Part shown: one piece after another, positions 9,078 through 18,035 of the stretch | Position numbering within the stretch: position 1 is the stretch's first letter | Layout of the letters: each line of letters opens with the position of its first letter | Assembly (NCBI RefSeq): GCF_005281475.1 | Contig: NZ_CP040106.1 | Coordinates: 2,508,501 to 2,572,500 of the forward strand | DNA length: 64,000 nucleotides | Source: Echinicola rosea | GTDB lineage: Bacteria; Bacteroidota; Bacteroidia; Cytophagales; Cyclobacteriaceae | Direction: 5' to 3' | Made by a program: the position numbers and the translations under genes | The notes under the pieces: generated by a model | What the model saw: the letters and a program-made list of their open reading frames with translations, nothing else | What the model was told of the DNA's origin: nothing | Databases searched by the model: none

Positions 9078-9746
9078 ATGACGATGAACAACAAAGATTT
9101 AACGTTTATTTTTGACCTGAACGGTACCATTATAGACGACATGCATTTTCACACCAAAGCTTGGCACCAGTTATTTAATGAGGATTTGGGCGCCAATCTC
9201 AGCTGGGAAGACGTGAAAGTGGAGATGTACGGAAAGAATCCGGAAGTGTTGGACAGGGTATTCGGGAAGGGGCATTTTACCCCTCAGGAAGCCGACCAGT
9301 GGTCCATGGAGAAAGAGAAAAGGTACCAAGAGACGTATAAGCCTCATTTGGGTTTGATCAAAGGGTTGGGAGAGTTTTTTGACAGAGCAGATAAGGCTGG
9401 AGTGAAAATGGCCCTTGGAACCGCAGCCATTCCTTTCAATGTGGACTTTGCATTGGACAATCTGGATATCAGGAAGTACTTCTCAGCTATTGTCACAGCA
9501 GATGATGTGAAGCTGAGCAAGCCCCATCCGGATACCTTTGCGATGGCAGCGGATGAACTCGGGAGGGAGCCGGAAGATTGTATCGTGTTTGAAGACGCCC
9601 CGAAAGGTGTGGAAGCGGCTCAAAATGCAGGTATGAAAGCCGTTGTACTCACCACAGCTCACCCGAAGGAAGATTTCGACCAATACTCCAATGTGCTGGC
9701 TTTTATAGAAGATTATGAAGACCCCTTTATCAAGGAGTTGATCTAA
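9078..9746 (+). CDS. HAD-superfamily hydrolase, beta-phosphoglucomutase-like, 222 aa
   Basis: The domain order fits HAD subfamily I with a helical cap: motif I FIFDLNGTIIDDMHFH at residues 9-24, motif II ALGTAA, the motif III lysine in VKLSKPHPDTF, and motif IV CIVFEDAPKGVEAAQNAG. Motif I normally reads DxDGT; here the second aspartate, the general acid-base of phosphatases and beta-phosphoglucomutase, is asparagine. DxN variants occur in Bacteroidota proteins, so the enzyme may have altered or reduced phosphotransfer. The ATG at 9078 is used (a TTG precedes it at 9075; another ATG is at 9084). It stands alone, so the substrate cannot be inferred. Confidence 0.83.
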   Translation: MTMNNKDLTFIFDLNGTIIDDMHFHTKAWHQLFNEDLGANLSWEDVKVEMYGKNPEVLDRVFGKGHFTPQEADQWSMEKEKRYQETYKPHLGLIKGLGEFFDRADKAGVKMALGTAAIPFNVDFALDNLDIRKYFSAIVTADDVKLSKPHPDTFAMAADELGREPEDCIVFEDAPKGVEAAQNAGMKAVVLTTAHPKEDFDQYSNVLAFIEDYEDPFIKELI

Positions 9747-9816
9747 CGTTTGAATTGTTAAACTGTCGAACTGGTTTATGGTTAGCAATCATTCAGTTTG
9801 ACAGTTTGCCAATTTT

Positions 9817-10566
9817 TCAATCTTGCAATCTTTCAACTAAAACTCCTTCAAGTTGCTGTGCCCAAGAGCGATAGATCTTCCCGCTGGGGTGAAGGCCATC
9901 AGCAGCAAGGTTTTCTTTTAAATGCCCGATCTCTCGGTATTCTTCGGTGATGTCGATGAAGGTGACCCCTTTGCCCTCTGAAATGGTTTGCTGCGTGCGG
10001 TTATATGCATCGATTTCTGAGGCTATTTTAGCCTTGTCCACTTGCTGCTGATCAGCAAATTTGGTGACGCCCCAGTCTGGAATGGATATGACCACCACCC
10101 GGTTAGTCTTGCCATCTGCAAAAGCGATTGCTTGGTCTAGTAGCTGTTCAAATTCTCCCTTGTAGTTTTCTACTGTTCGGCCCCGATACTGGTTATTCAC
10201 ACCAATCAACAGGGTGACGATTGAGTACGTGTTGTCATCTATTTCAGCAGCTTGAATGCCTTGTTGGAGTTCGTCCGTGGTCCAGCCAGTAGTGGCGATA
10301 ATCTTAGGTTTGGCCATTTTGATACCTTTGGTAGAGAGCAGGCTGGTCAATTGGGCCGGATAGGTATCGGAATCACTGACTCCTTCTCCAATGGTGTAAG
10401 AGTCTCCAAGTGCTAAATAGGTGATTTCTTCGGTGGAATTGGTCATATCTTGGGATAATGGTGATGACTGGGGTTTGGGTGATTGATTGGTGCCATTGGT
10501 GACACAGGCCGAAAGAAGGATTGACAGCAAGCTGATTAAGATCCAGTCGAATGGTGAAGTTTTCAT
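9817..10566 (-). CDS. SGNH/GDSL-type esterase lipoprotein, 249 aa
   Basis: The start at 10566 gives a lipoprotein signal peptide with the lipobox LLSAC, so the mature protein is lipid-anchored in the envelope; an in-frame TTG further upstream would bury this signal. The SGNH blocks follow: block I YLALGDSYTIGEGV with the nucleophile serine, block III GVNNQYRG with the asparagine, and block V DGLHPSG with the Asp and His of the triad. The family hydrolyses esters of lipids or sugars; the substrate here is unknown. It lies 63 bp downstream of the S66 peptidase gene, and the three genes 9817-13003 run in the same direction, probably one operon for envelope hydrolases. Confidence 0.88.
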   Translation of the reverse strand: MKTSPFDWILISLLSILLSACVTNGTNQSPKPQSSPLSQDMTNSTEEITYLALGDSYTIGEGVSDSDTYPAQLTSLLSTKGIKMAKPKIIATTGWTTDELQQGIQAAEIDDNTYSIVTLLIGVNNQYRGRTVENYKGEFEQLLDQAIAFADGKTNRVVVISIPDWGVTKFADQQQVDKAKIASEIDAYNRTQQTISEGKGVTFIDITEEYREIGHLKENLAADGLHPSGKIYRSWAQQLEGVLVERLQD

Positions 10567-10629
10567 ACCTGAACATACGAAATTTAAGGAAATGGGGATT
10601 ACCTTAGTACTTTGATTCAAACTGTAAAA

Positions 10630-11679
10630 TTAGCTTTGAAAGATGCCTTCAGTCATTTCGAAAACCCCTCGGTCAGCGTCCATTTTTACGTTGGCACCTA
10701 TGGGGACGATAAATTGTTTGCTGACATGTCCGATCATCGCACCGCGATAGGCAGGGATATCCAGCGGCTTGATGTAGTCTTCGAGGATTTGCCAAATGGT
10801 CAATGAACCATAGCCCCCAGAGGGCTCACAGTCGGAGCATTGGCCGAAGATAAATCCTTTGATTTTGTCAAATACCCCCATGAGCATCAGTGTACTCATC
10901 ATACGGTCTACGCGATAAGGGTCTTCTCCTACGTCCTCCAGAAAGAGGATTTTATCTTTGAAATCAGGAAGGTAGGGCGATCCAGCGATTCCGGTCAGTA
11001 CCGTGAGGTTTCCGCCCACAATGGTCCCTTCGACCGTACCTGAAGTGATGGTCTGAATCCGGTTTTTCTTCACGATCAGGTCATCGCCTTTTTCCTGCTC
11101 ATTTTCAAATCTCACCAATTTCTGGTCAAAGAACATTTGCTCAAATTGGTTGACGTTAAAGCTGTTCCAGCTGCCCGTGCCATTGGGGCCGTGGAAGGTG
11201 ATCAGGCCGGTCTGGGCATAGATGGCATTGTGAATGGCCGTGATATCGCTGTAGCCAAGGATGGGCTTTGGGTTTTTGCGGATGGTTTTATAATCCAGCA
11301 AGGGCAATATCCGTGCTGCTCCCGAACCACCACGGATGCAGATGATGGCCTTGATATCCTCATTCGCAAACATGGCATTGATGTCTCCGGCACGGTCTTC
11401 GTCACGTCCTGCAAGGTGGCCGTACCGGTCAGTGAGGTGTTTTCCCCGAAGCACTTGGAAGCCCAGCGCTTCCAGTGTTTCCTGTGCAAACTGGAACAAT
11501 ATCTCGTCATTGGTCGCGGAGGATGGGCTGACCAAGCCTACCAAGTCTCCTCGCTTTAGGGGCTTGGGGAGTAAGGCTTTTGAATCTATGGTGGAGGCGA
11601 TCACGTCGCTTTTGAGGGCCATCATCGGTGAGAGGCCCGCTGTCAGTCCCAGGGCTTTGATAAATGTTCGTTTGTTCAT
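10630..11679 (-). CDS. LD-carboxypeptidase of family S66, 349 aa
   Basis: Family S66 serine peptidases cut L,D-bonds in muropeptides (LdcA type) or detoxify microcin C (MccF type). The catalytic serine is in PILGYSDITAIHNAI, the glutamate in ILFLEDVGEDPYRVDR, and the histidine in IGHVSKQFIVPIGA. The N-terminus KRTFIKALGLTAGLSPM has the look of a signal with a weak Tat character, so the enzyme probably acts in the periplasm, unlike cytosolic LdcA. The ATG at 11679 is preferred since upstream residues do not belong to a signal. It is 22 bp downstream of the PBP4-type gene, which supports a role in peptidoglycan turnover. Confidence 0.88.
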   Translation of the reverse strand: MNKRTFIKALGLTAGLSPMMALKSDVIASTIDSKALLPKPLKRGDLVGLVSPSSATNDEILFQFAQETLEALGFQVLRGKHLTDRYGHLAGRDEDRAGDINAMFANEDIKAIICIRGGSGAARILPLLDYKTIRKNPKPILGYSDITAIHNAIYAQTGLITFHGPNGTGSWNSFNVNQFEQMFFDQKLVRFENEQEKGDDLIVKKNRIQTITSGTVEGTIVGGNLTVLTGIAGSPYLPDFKDKILFLEDVGEDPYRVDRMMSTLMLMGVFDKIKGFIFGQCSDCEPSGGYGSLTIWQILEDYIKPLDIPAYRGAMIGHVSKQFIVPIGANVKMDADRGVFEMTEGIFQS

Positions 11680-11701
11680 GCAGGTGTTTTTTTGGTTGAA
11701 G

Positions 11702-13003
11702 TTAAAAATTATCCCGGACATACAATAACACCTTTTCCATCTCCTTGATGACTTGACGGGCTTTGTAGGGGTAATTGTTGTTCATAAAAGCAAAGGCATA
11801 AAGTTTGCCTTTTTTGGTTTTGATATAGCCGACCAGCGAGTGGTTATTGCTGATCGTTCCTGTCTTGGCAAAGATGTAAGGGGTAGGGGCATGGTAGGCG
11901 TTTTTAAGTGTGCCCGTTTTTCCACCTTGCGGCAATAGCCTGAATAAGGTAGTATCCGGCACGATTTGGTAAATCTTTTCAGCAATGGAAACCATGGATC
12001 TCGGTGTGAATAAGTTGTACCGTGACAATCCTGACCCGTCCAGCCAGATGGGCTCGTCTTCAATGTCGGAAAGGTAATTTTTAGTCACAAAGTCAATGGC
12101 TTCTTCAGCATTGAGTTTTCCGAAAAGTTCATCCGCTACCATCAGCAAGAGGTGTTCGGCTAGGAAATTGTCACTTTCGTGCAGCATTTCCAGATAAAGA
12201 CTGTCCAGCGGAATGCCTTTTAGGATAAAATGCCTTTCAGGTAAAGGGTCTTTGGAGGGTATGACATCTTTCTCTAGCTCTTGACTGGCCAATAAAGCAA
12301 AAGTTTCTGTGGACGTGACAAAGGGGACCTTGCTGTCCCTTCCCCGGATTACATAAGTGTTTGGATTATAGTAGAATCGATTGCTACGAAAATCCCGCTC
12401 CACATCCTTGATGGCTTTGGTGGTGATGGCGAGAGCATTGGCAAAGAGCGGTGGTGTCACAGTGGGAGACCGCTGTTGGTTGGTGACCGTGGCAAGGTTG
12501 CCATAAATGGGTAATGGTGACCGTTCTGCTGCATACGAATAATAATAATCATCCCACTGCCAGCCATAGCCGTAAGGAGTGTCTTCCCAATTGCTGTCGG
12601 AAAAATAAATATTTTCATAGTCGGAAAAAAAATCCTTCATATCGATGTCCGGCACAGGTTTGTACTTCCAAGAAGGGTCTCCAGTACCCCACACGATCAC
12701 ATCCTTGCCTTTAGGAAGGTAGCGCAGGCGTTTAGTACTATCACCCAAGGAGACCAAGGCGGCATAGAACGTAAAGAGTTTGGTGGTGGATGCTGGCGCA
12801 AAATACAAATCGCTGTTTTTTTCAAATACTGGACGCTGCTCATCTAGGTCATAAAGCATGAAGCCTGTAAGGTGCTTCGAAAAAAAGGAGTGATCACCCA
12901 ACTGTCTTTCTAAGGTCTGGACAGCAGAAGGACTGGTTTGTGCCCAGAGGGTGATGGGCAAGCATAAACAGCAAAGAAAAATGAAGGAATTAGAATGTTT
13001 CAT
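11702..13003 (-). CDS. dacB: D-alanyl-D-alanine carboxypeptidase/endopeptidase, PBP4 type (S13), 433 aa
   Basis: This penicillin-binding protein trims or opens peptidoglycan cross-links. It has a signal peptide (CLCLPITLWAQT, cut near residue 21), then the S13 active-site motifs: SxxK in APASTTKLFTF, SxN in DGSGLSRYN, and KTG in FAKTGTISNNHS. The part between the first and second motifs is shorter than in E. coli DacB (477 aa) but is normal for Bacteroidota homologues. The ATG at 13003 is used; a TTG directly precedes it. The gene heads the group that continues with S66 and SGNH enzymes, a plausible wall-maintenance operon. Confidence 0.88.
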   Translation of the reverse strand: MKHSNSFIFLCCLCLPITLWAQTSPSAVQTLERQLGDHSFFSKHLTGFMLYDLDEQRPVFEKNSDLYFAPASTTKLFTFYAALVSLGDSTKRLRYLPKGKDVIVWGTGDPSWKYKPVPDIDMKDFFSDYENIYFSDSNWEDTPYGYGWQWDDYYYSYAAERSPLPIYGNLATVTNQQRSPTVTPPLFANALAITTKAIKDVERDFRSNRFYYNPNTYVIRGRDSKVPFVTSTETFALLASQELEKDVIPSKDPLPERHFILKGIPLDSLYLEMLHESDNFLAEHLLLMVADELFGKLNAEEAIDFVTKNYLSDIEDEPIWLDGSGLSRYNLFTPRSMVSIAEKIYQIVPDTTLFRLLPQGGKTGTLKNAYHAPTPYIFAKTGTISNNHSLVGYIKTKKGKLYAFAFMNNNYPYKARQVIKEMEKVLLYVRDNF

Positions 13004-13047
13004 CAAAAATCAGCAGCATAATTTAAGTACGGGATTTGTAAATGGCC

Positions 13048-13434
13048 TTAACCCTTGGCCAAGGGTTTGGCAGCCAGAAAAACCAGGATCCATCCGGCAA
13101 TGAAAGCTACCCCACCAAATGGGGTGATGGCGCCTAACCAGTTGGTGCCAGTAGTGGACAACAAGTACAAAGATCCAGAGAAAATAATGATCCCAGCTAA
13201 AAAGGCATATACGGCAGTATCCAGCAATTTGGCATGAGGGAGTTTTGCTTGTAAAAGCCCGATCAGGAAAATGCCAAGTGTATGGTAAAATTGGTACTTT
13301 ACGGCAGTCTCAAAGGTGGCTGTCCGGCCAAACTGCTCCAAAGTAGCCGCCAGCCCATGTGCACCAAAAGCCCCAATGGCCACCGTTAAAGCGCCTAGGA
13401 TTGCGGCAAGTTTAATCGTACTGATATAGTTCAT
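13048..13434 (-). CDS. DUF423 membrane protein, 128 aa
   Basis: A small inner-membrane protein with four predicted helices. The start at the ATG 13434 gives the typical opening ISTIKLAAILGALTVAIGAF followed by the family motif GAHGL and, in the first loop, the conserved FETAVKYQFYHTLGIF. DUF423 proteins (YgdD type) are widespread and have no known function. Upstream codons could extend the frame by 16 residues, but these are polar and absent from homologues. It stands 44 bp from the PBP4-type gene, in the same direction, so it may head that transcript. Confidence 0.85.
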   Translation of the reverse strand: MNYISTIKLAAILGALTVAIGAFGAHGLAATLEQFGRTATFETAVKYQFYHTLGIFLIGLLQAKLPHAKLLDTAVYAFLAGIIIFSGSLYLLSTTGTNWLGAITPFGGVAFIAGWILVFLAAKPLAKG

Positions 13435-13644
13435 CTTTTCGTTGATTGTTTTCGTGTCCAAGGTCAATTGTTTACTGTCCACGGCTAAAATTAATTCTTT
13501 GAGCCCTCACTGAATGCAAGCCGGTTTGTTGCTAACCTAGAACCTTTATAGGCTTGTCCTTACACCGAAAGCCCCACCTAACCTCCCCAAAAAGTGGAGG
13601 ATGACAAATCTCAAATCTCAGATCTCAATACTCATTACTATTAT

Positions 13645-14319
13645 CTACCCATAATTTCTTTCACCAAAAATGGCACTGCCGATCCGGACCATGGTGCTGC
13701 CTTCTTCTTGGGCAATTTGATAATCCCCGCTCATGCCCATAGAAAGTTCTTTGAGCGCCATGCCGCCTAATAAGTCCAAGGTGTTTAGTTGATCCATCAG
13801 TTTTTTGAGACCGGCAAATTCCGCCCTTACTACTGCTTCCTTGTCTGTATTGGTGGCCATGCCCATCAGACCGATGACCCGCACATTTTCCAATGCTGCA
13901 AATTCCGGCAGCTGGATCATTTCAAGTATTTCTTCTTCACTAAAACCAAATTTACTCTCTTCCTTCGCAATGTGAACCTGCAATAGGCAAGCGATGATGC
14001 GGTCTGCCTTTTGCGCTTGCTTATTGATTTCTTTGAGCAATTTAAATGAGTCCACGCCATGAATAAGGTGGATAAAAGGTGCGATATATTTGACCTTGTT
14101 GCGCTGCAGGTGGCCGATCATGTGCCAGCGGATATCCTCGGGCAGCTGGGGTTGTTTATCGACAAGTTCCTGGACCTTGTTTTCGCCGAAATGTCTCATG
14201 CCAGCATCATAAGCCTCTTGAATATCGGACACAGGTTTGGTCTTGCTCACCGCGATCAGCAAACAATCTTGCTTTTTAAATTGCTTTTTTAACTTGGATA
14301 GGTTCTCTTTTATGTGCAT
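13645..14319 (-). CDS. YggS/PLPBP family pyridoxal phosphate homeostasis protein, 224 aa
   Basis: This cytosolic protein binds pyridoxal phosphate and helps keep free PLP and amino/keto-acid pools in balance. It has no known catalytic turnover. The PLP-binding lysine lies in LLIAVSKTKPVSDI near residue 22, and the family blocks FGENKVQELVDK, WHMIGHLQRNKVKYI, GLMGMATNTD and the phosphate-binding LSMGMSGDYQIAQEEGSTMVR with VRIGSAIFG follow. The ATG at 14319 gives the usual family length. Upstream in-frame codons are probably not translated. The gene appears to be transcribed alone. Confidence 0.92.
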   Translation of the reverse strand: MHIKENLSKLKKQFKKQDCLLIAVSKTKPVSDIQEAYDAGMRHFGENKVQELVDKQPQLPEDIRWHMIGHLQRNKVKYIAPFIHLIHGVDSFKLLKEINKQAQKADRIIACLLQVHIAKEESKFGFSEEEILEMIQLPEFAALENVRVIGLMGMATNTDKEAVVRAEFAGLKKLMDQLNTLDLLGGMALKELSMGMSGDYQIAQEEGSTMVRIGSAIFGERNYG

Positions 14320-14587
14320 TCCATTATTTTTATGCTTGAAAGCAGGATGGTTACTGGAGTGAACCATTCACGATGCTTTATCCAAAGATAGTGGGGAAGC
14401 AGGCTTTAGGCAAATGAAGAATGGATTAAGAATAAGGAATTAATAATTGGTATTGATGGAATGGTCAAGCCAGTCACGCTGGGGCTGCCGGTAAAAGCTC
14501 GTAGCGGGATAGGCTGCCATCGGCCTTCGTTATGACAGGGAATCATCAAGCAAATAGAAAATACGACAATAACATGGCATCATACAT

Positions 14588-16126
14588 ATGGCTATACTAG
14601 GTACATTGCTCAAAAGAGGCATTAGGCTAAGAGAGTCCCTTGAGCAGGAATACAGTTCTCCACTGGAGCTACAGAAACAGGAATTAAAGAAACTACTTAT
14701 CACTGCCAGTAAAACCCAGATGGCCGAAAAATATGGTTTCAAGGCCATCCTTTCACAGTTTCCTAAGAGGGGAGATGATTTTTATAAGGCTTTTTCCAAT
14801 AACGTTCCCATATATGATTATGATAAGATCTATGCAGAATGGTGGCATAAACTCCAAGAAGGGGAGGGGAATGTCACTTGGCCAAAAGCCATCAAGTATT
14901 TTGCGCTGAGCTCTGGGACTTCTGGAAGTGCTTCCAAGTACATTCCGATTACCAAGGAAATGGTCAAGGCCATCCGAAGGACAGGGGTGAGGCAAATCCT
15001 GACACTTTCCAAATATGACCTGCCTTCCAAATTATTTAATAAAGGAATCCTTATGCTAGGGGGCAGCACGGATCTGGAGTTTAATGGGACTTACTTTGCA
15101 GGCGATCTCAGCGGAATCACAGCAGGCAAACTTCCGATTTGGTTTCAGCGCTTTTACAAACCCGGCCAGGAAATCGCCCGTAACAAAAACTGGGGTGAAA
15201 AATTGGAAAAGATCGTGGAAAATGCCCCGAAATGGGATATTGGTATCATCGTGGGTGTACCGGCTTGGCTACAGATCCTGATAGAGAAGATCATTGAGCG
15301 CTATGAATTGGATACCATTCATGATATTTGGCCCGACCTGACCATTTTTGTCCATGGAGGCGTATCCTTCGAACCCTACAAAAAAGGCTTCGAGAAGCTA
15401 TTGGCCAAGCCATTGATTTATCTGGAGACTTACCTTGCGAGCGAGGGTTTTTTGGCCTTTCAGGCTTTGCCAGACCGTAGTTCCATGCGATTGGTGCTGA
15501 ACAATGGGATCTTTTACGAGTTTGTGCCTTTTAATGGGCGCTATTTTGATGAGGACAGTGAGTTGAGATCGGGAGTGCAGCCTTTGAAGATCGATGAAGT
15601 GGAGGAAGGGGTGGATTATGCGATTTTGATTTCTACTTGCGCGGGTGCTTGGCGGTATATGATTGGCGATGTGATCAGGTTTGTTTCTATAGCAGAATGT
15701 GAAATAGTGATCACAGGAAGGACAAAGCATTTTTTGAGCCTTTGCGGAGAGCATTTATCCGTGGATAATATGAACAAGGCCGTGAAAATGGCCGAAGATG
15801 AAATGAATATCCATATTCGGGAGTTTACGGTGTTGGGGGTGCCGCATGGGACCTTATTTGCTCACCGTTGGTTTATCGGGACAGACGATGAAGTGGATCG
15901 TGATCAGTTGTGTGCGGTAATCGACCAAAACCTAAAAGTACTTAACGATGATTATGTGACCGAACGAAAGCATGCCTTAAAAGAGGTCAGTTTAGAAGTA
16001 TTGCCATCTGCTGTTTTTTATGATTGGCTGCGCGAGCAGGGAAAAGAAGGAGGACAGCATAAATTTCCAAGGGTGCTCAAAGGTCCACGAATGGAAGCTT
16101 GGCTGGAGTTTCTGGAAAAACAATAG
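14588..16126 (+). CDS. GH3-family acyl-adenylating enzyme, 512 aa
   Basis: Bacterial relatives of plant GH3 auxin-conjugating enzymes belong to the ANL-like acyl-adenylate superfamily: they activate a carboxylic acid with ATP and pass it to an acceptor. The ATP-binding motif is YFALSSGTSGSASKYIPIT, followed by the motif-2 region LETYLASEGFLAFQ and the motif-3 region GRTKHFLSLCGEHLS; YMIGDVIRF lies between. No signal or membrane segment is seen. Bacteroidota often carry one such gene of unknown substrate. It ends four bases before the LysE-type exporter gene, so the pair is probably co-transcribed and the exporter may handle the product or substrate; this is inference. Confidence 0.85.
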   Translation: MAILGTLLKRGIRLRESLEQEYSSPLELQKQELKKLLITASKTQMAEKYGFKAILSQFPKRGDDFYKAFSNNVPIYDYDKIYAEWWHKLQEGEGNVTWPKAIKYFALSSGTSGSASKYIPITKEMVKAIRRTGVRQILTLSKYDLPSKLFNKGILMLGGSTDLEFNGTYFAGDLSGITAGKLPIWFQRFYKPGQEIARNKNWGEKLEKIVENAPKWDIGIIVGVPAWLQILIEKIIERYELDTIHDIWPDLTIFVHGGVSFEPYKKGFEKLLAKPLIYLETYLASEGFLAFQALPDRSSMRLVLNNGIFYEFVPFNGRYFDEDSELRSGVQPLKIDEVEEGVDYAILISTCAGAWRYMIGDVIRFVSIAECEIVITGRTKHFLSLCGEHLSVDNMNKAVKMAEDEMNIHIREFTVLGVPHGTLFAHRWFIGTDDEVDRDQLCAVIDQNLKVLNDDYVTERKHALKEVSLEVLPSAVFYDWLREQGKEGGQHKFPRVLKGPRMEAWLEFLEKQ

Positions 16127-16130
16127 TCCA

Positions 16131-16763
16131 ATGGAGTTTTCATTCATAGAAGGAATCGGTATGGGGTTGGTGCTGAGCTTGATCATTGGCCCTGTTTTTT
16201 TTGCATTGATACAGAATAGTATTGAGCATGGCTTTCGGCACTCGATGGTCATGGCCTTGGGGATTTTGGTGAGTGATAGCCTGTATGTGCTCATTTCCCA
16301 TTTTGGCGTCAGCTATTTGACCCACAACCCGAGTTTCAAAGCGGGACTGGGCTATGTTGGAGGAGTTATCATGATCGGTTTTGGATTGGCCAGTTTTTTT
16401 AAAAATACCATCCAGCGACCCAGTTCGAGTAGCTTGCTGAGAAAAGAGGCGCCGAGACGCAGAAAAGGTTTTTTAAAAGGGCTTAGCCTAAATGGTGTAA
16501 ATCCTTTTGTATTGCTTTTTTGGATATCAATTGCCGGGATGGTGCATTTGAAAAAAGGCTACTCGGAAGTGGATGTGGTGCTATTTTACGGAGGGATGTT
16601 GCTGACGGTATTTAGCACAGACTTGTTGAAAGCCTATATAGCCAAAAGGTTACGCAAATTTATCACACCTACTTTTATGTTATATATGAACAGGGCAGTT
16701 GGAGTGGTCTTGGTGGTTTTTGGACTAAGGTTGCTATGGTACGCGGTGAGCAAGTCTTGGTGA
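16131..16763 (+). CDS. LysE-type amino acid exporter, 210 aa
   Basis: The LysE/RhtB family are inner-membrane exporters of amino acids and related metabolites with five or six helices. The start at the ATG 16131 gives the family opening GIGMGLVLSLIIGPVFFALI with the conserved GP, then helices near residues 40-57, 68-87, 115-135, 145-165 and 185-205. A lysine/arginine-rich loop (LLRKEAPRRRKGFLKG) separates helix 3 from the conserved SLNGVNPFVLLFWI. The frame could be read further upstream into the GH3 gene, but that part is not family sequence. The gene is tightly linked to the GH3-like enzyme. Confidence 0.88.
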   Translation: MEFSFIEGIGMGLVLSLIIGPVFFALIQNSIEHGFRHSMVMALGILVSDSLYVLISHFGVSYLTHNPSFKAGLGYVGGVIMIGFGLASFFKNTIQRPSSSSLLRKEAPRRRKGFLKGLSLNGVNPFVLLFWISIAGMVHLKKGYSEVDVVLFYGGMLLTVFSTDLLKAYIAKRLRKFITPTFMLYMNRAVGVVLVVFGLRLLWYAVSKSW

Positions 16764-16812
16764 AAGCCCAAAGATTTTTTTCAAGTTTAGGTCCAAGTCT
16801 CAAGACTTGGCC
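16762..16812. repeat. Double-hairpin interspersed repeat, copy A
   Basis: The core has two short hairpins in series; the second is GTCCAAGTCT...AGACTTGGCC. It is related to copies at 17587, 23990 and 25226 but is the most diverged. It begins at the LysE stop codon, so it may also serve as a transcription stop, and it marks the left edge of the accessory island. Distribution of copies is discussed in the findings. Confidence 0.6.
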
Positions 16813-16898
16813 CCGTGGAGACATAAGACAGAGAAACCTTTTTAGTAAGAAGTTCGTAAGATAGGCATAAATATTTATGTGTATTAACATGATTTATT

Positions 16899-17099
16899 AT
16901 GCGTACGACATTGGATATACCTGAAAAACTCATTCGTGAAGCAATGGAACTTACTGGTGCCCGAACCAAAAGTCAATTGATAAGAGAGGCCTTGGAAGCC
17001 CAAGTGCAGCAAATAAAAAGGAAAAGGTTATTGACTTTTAAAGGTGCTATCGACTTGGCTATCGACTTGGATTCGGTAAGAAAGAGAAAAGATGGATAG
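16899..17099 (+). CDS. vapB: VapB-type antitoxin, 66 aa
   Basis: This small protein has the ribbon-helix-helix look of VapB antitoxins: MRTTLDIPEKLIREAMELTG forms the DNA-binding strand and first helix, then TKSQLIREALEAQVQQIKR forms the second helix, and a short C-terminal tail (SVRKRKDG) would wrap the toxin. It neutralises the PIN-domain toxin and probably represses its own operon. The gene overlaps the toxin gene by eight bases, the standard arrangement for coupled translation. It sits at the entry of the accessory island, next to a repeat copy, as expected for a mobile addiction pair. Confidence 0.85.
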   Translation: MRTTLDIPEKLIREAMELTGARTKSQLIREALEAQVQQIKRKRLLTFKGAIDLAIDLDSVRKRKDG

Positions 17100-17484
17100 G
17101 TATATGGTGTTGGTGGACAGCTCCGTTTGGATCGATTATTTTAAAAAAGGAGAAAATAGGCTTTTGGATAATCTGATTGAAGAGGATTTGGTATGTACTA
17201 ACGAGTTAATCCTGACGGAGCTTGGGCCTTTTCTGAATCACCTAGGAAGGGCCGATATCTGGGATAGTTTACAGGCTCTTCCAGTCATTCCATTGAATAT
17301 CGATTGGGAGCTGATTAGAAGATACCAATCGATCAACTTACAGAATGGGATAAACAAGGTCGGTATTCCTGATCTCATTATTCTACAACAGGTCATTGAA
17401 GAAAAAATCACCATGTTTAGCTTCGATAAGCACTTTAAGCTAATGGCCCGGTTACTGACTTTTGAACTTATCGATGCTGTATGA
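17092..17484 (+). CDS. vapC: VapC-type PIN-domain ribonuclease toxin, 130 aa
   Basis: PIN-domain toxins cut RNA, often tRNA or rRNA, when not bound by VapB. The acidic residues expected for the metal site are present: Asp in MVLVDSSVWIDYF (residue 9), Glu in ELILTELG, Asp in KVGIPDLIILQQ and Asp in FSFDKHFK. Length is typical. It can start with the first ATG at 17092 or the second at 17104; the first keeps the eight-base overlap with vapB. Specific RNA targets cannot be read from sequence. No frame damage is seen, so the pair appears functional. Confidence 0.87.
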   Translation: MDRYMVLVDSSVWIDYFKKGENRLLDNLIEEDLVCTNELILTELGPFLNHLGRADIWDSLQALPVIPLNIDWELIRRYQSINLQNGINKVGIPDLIILQQVIEEKITMFSFDKHFKLMARLLTFELIDAV

Positions 17485-17586
17485 GTTGCAAGGTGTTTCT
17501 TCTGAGAATGTGAAAGTCAGTTAGGTAACAGTAATTATTTTCAGTGGAAAACTGTGCTCTTTTCAAGAGCCTTTTTAAAATACATT

Positions 17587-17772
17587 AAAAGTCTGAAGAC
17601 TTTTTTGAGTTTGGGTCGAAGTCTGAAGACTTCGACCAACGCTGCTGGTGAGAGGAACCTCCCCATAATATAATCACACAATCCCACAGTTCCACGGCCA
17701 TACATCAGCCCATCAAGTGGTTTCACTGGGGTTTTAGTCGTTTTTTGCCCTGTTTTTAGTGGAGTTGGTTTT
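17587..17772. repeat. Double-hairpin interspersed repeat, long copy B
   Basis: The core 17587-17637 has two perfect or near-perfect hairpins (AAAAGTCTGAAGACTTTT and GGTCGAAGTCTGAAGACTTCGACC split over its length). It continues into about 135 bp that match copy C (23990-24178), including CACACAATCCCACAGTTCC and GGCCATACATCAGCCC. The gap from vapC to the next coding fragment holds only this repeat. A short minus-strand frame inside it is not a gene. Confidence 0.7.
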
Positions 17773-17816
17773 TTAAATTACTGGGACTATTAGTGGATAC
17801 AGAGGGTGGATTTTTT

Positions 17817-18035
17817 ATGGATAATGAAAGAAGTGTTTTTGAACTAAAAATGCAAAAAAGCGAAGGGTCAAAAAAAGATAGAAAAACCGTTTTGCTAGAC
17901 CCTTTTCCTGCCATGGGGCATGTAAATGCCTTTTTGAATCTGGCTGAATGGTTGCGCAGGCAGGGATTTAGTCCCGTGTTTCTCATCAGTTATGAATATG
18001 AGGAAAAAGTATGGAAGACAGGGAAAGGAACTTAA
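17817..18035 (+). pseudogene. Glycosyltransferase N-terminal fragment
   Basis: Only the first beta-alpha unit of a family 1 (UDP-glucuronosyltransferase/MGT-like) glycosyltransferase is left. KTVLLDPFPAMGHVNAFLNL and AEWLRRQGFSPVFL match the N-terminal Rossmann strand, Gly-His loop and helix of that family, which normally runs on to about 400 residues. The frame then reads ISYEYEEKVW and stops at 18035, where the sequence passes into an exporter gene in another frame. The likely start is the ATG at 17817; a GTG is at 17793. Deletion appears to have joined two unrelated genes. It cannot encode an active enzyme. Confidence 0.6.
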
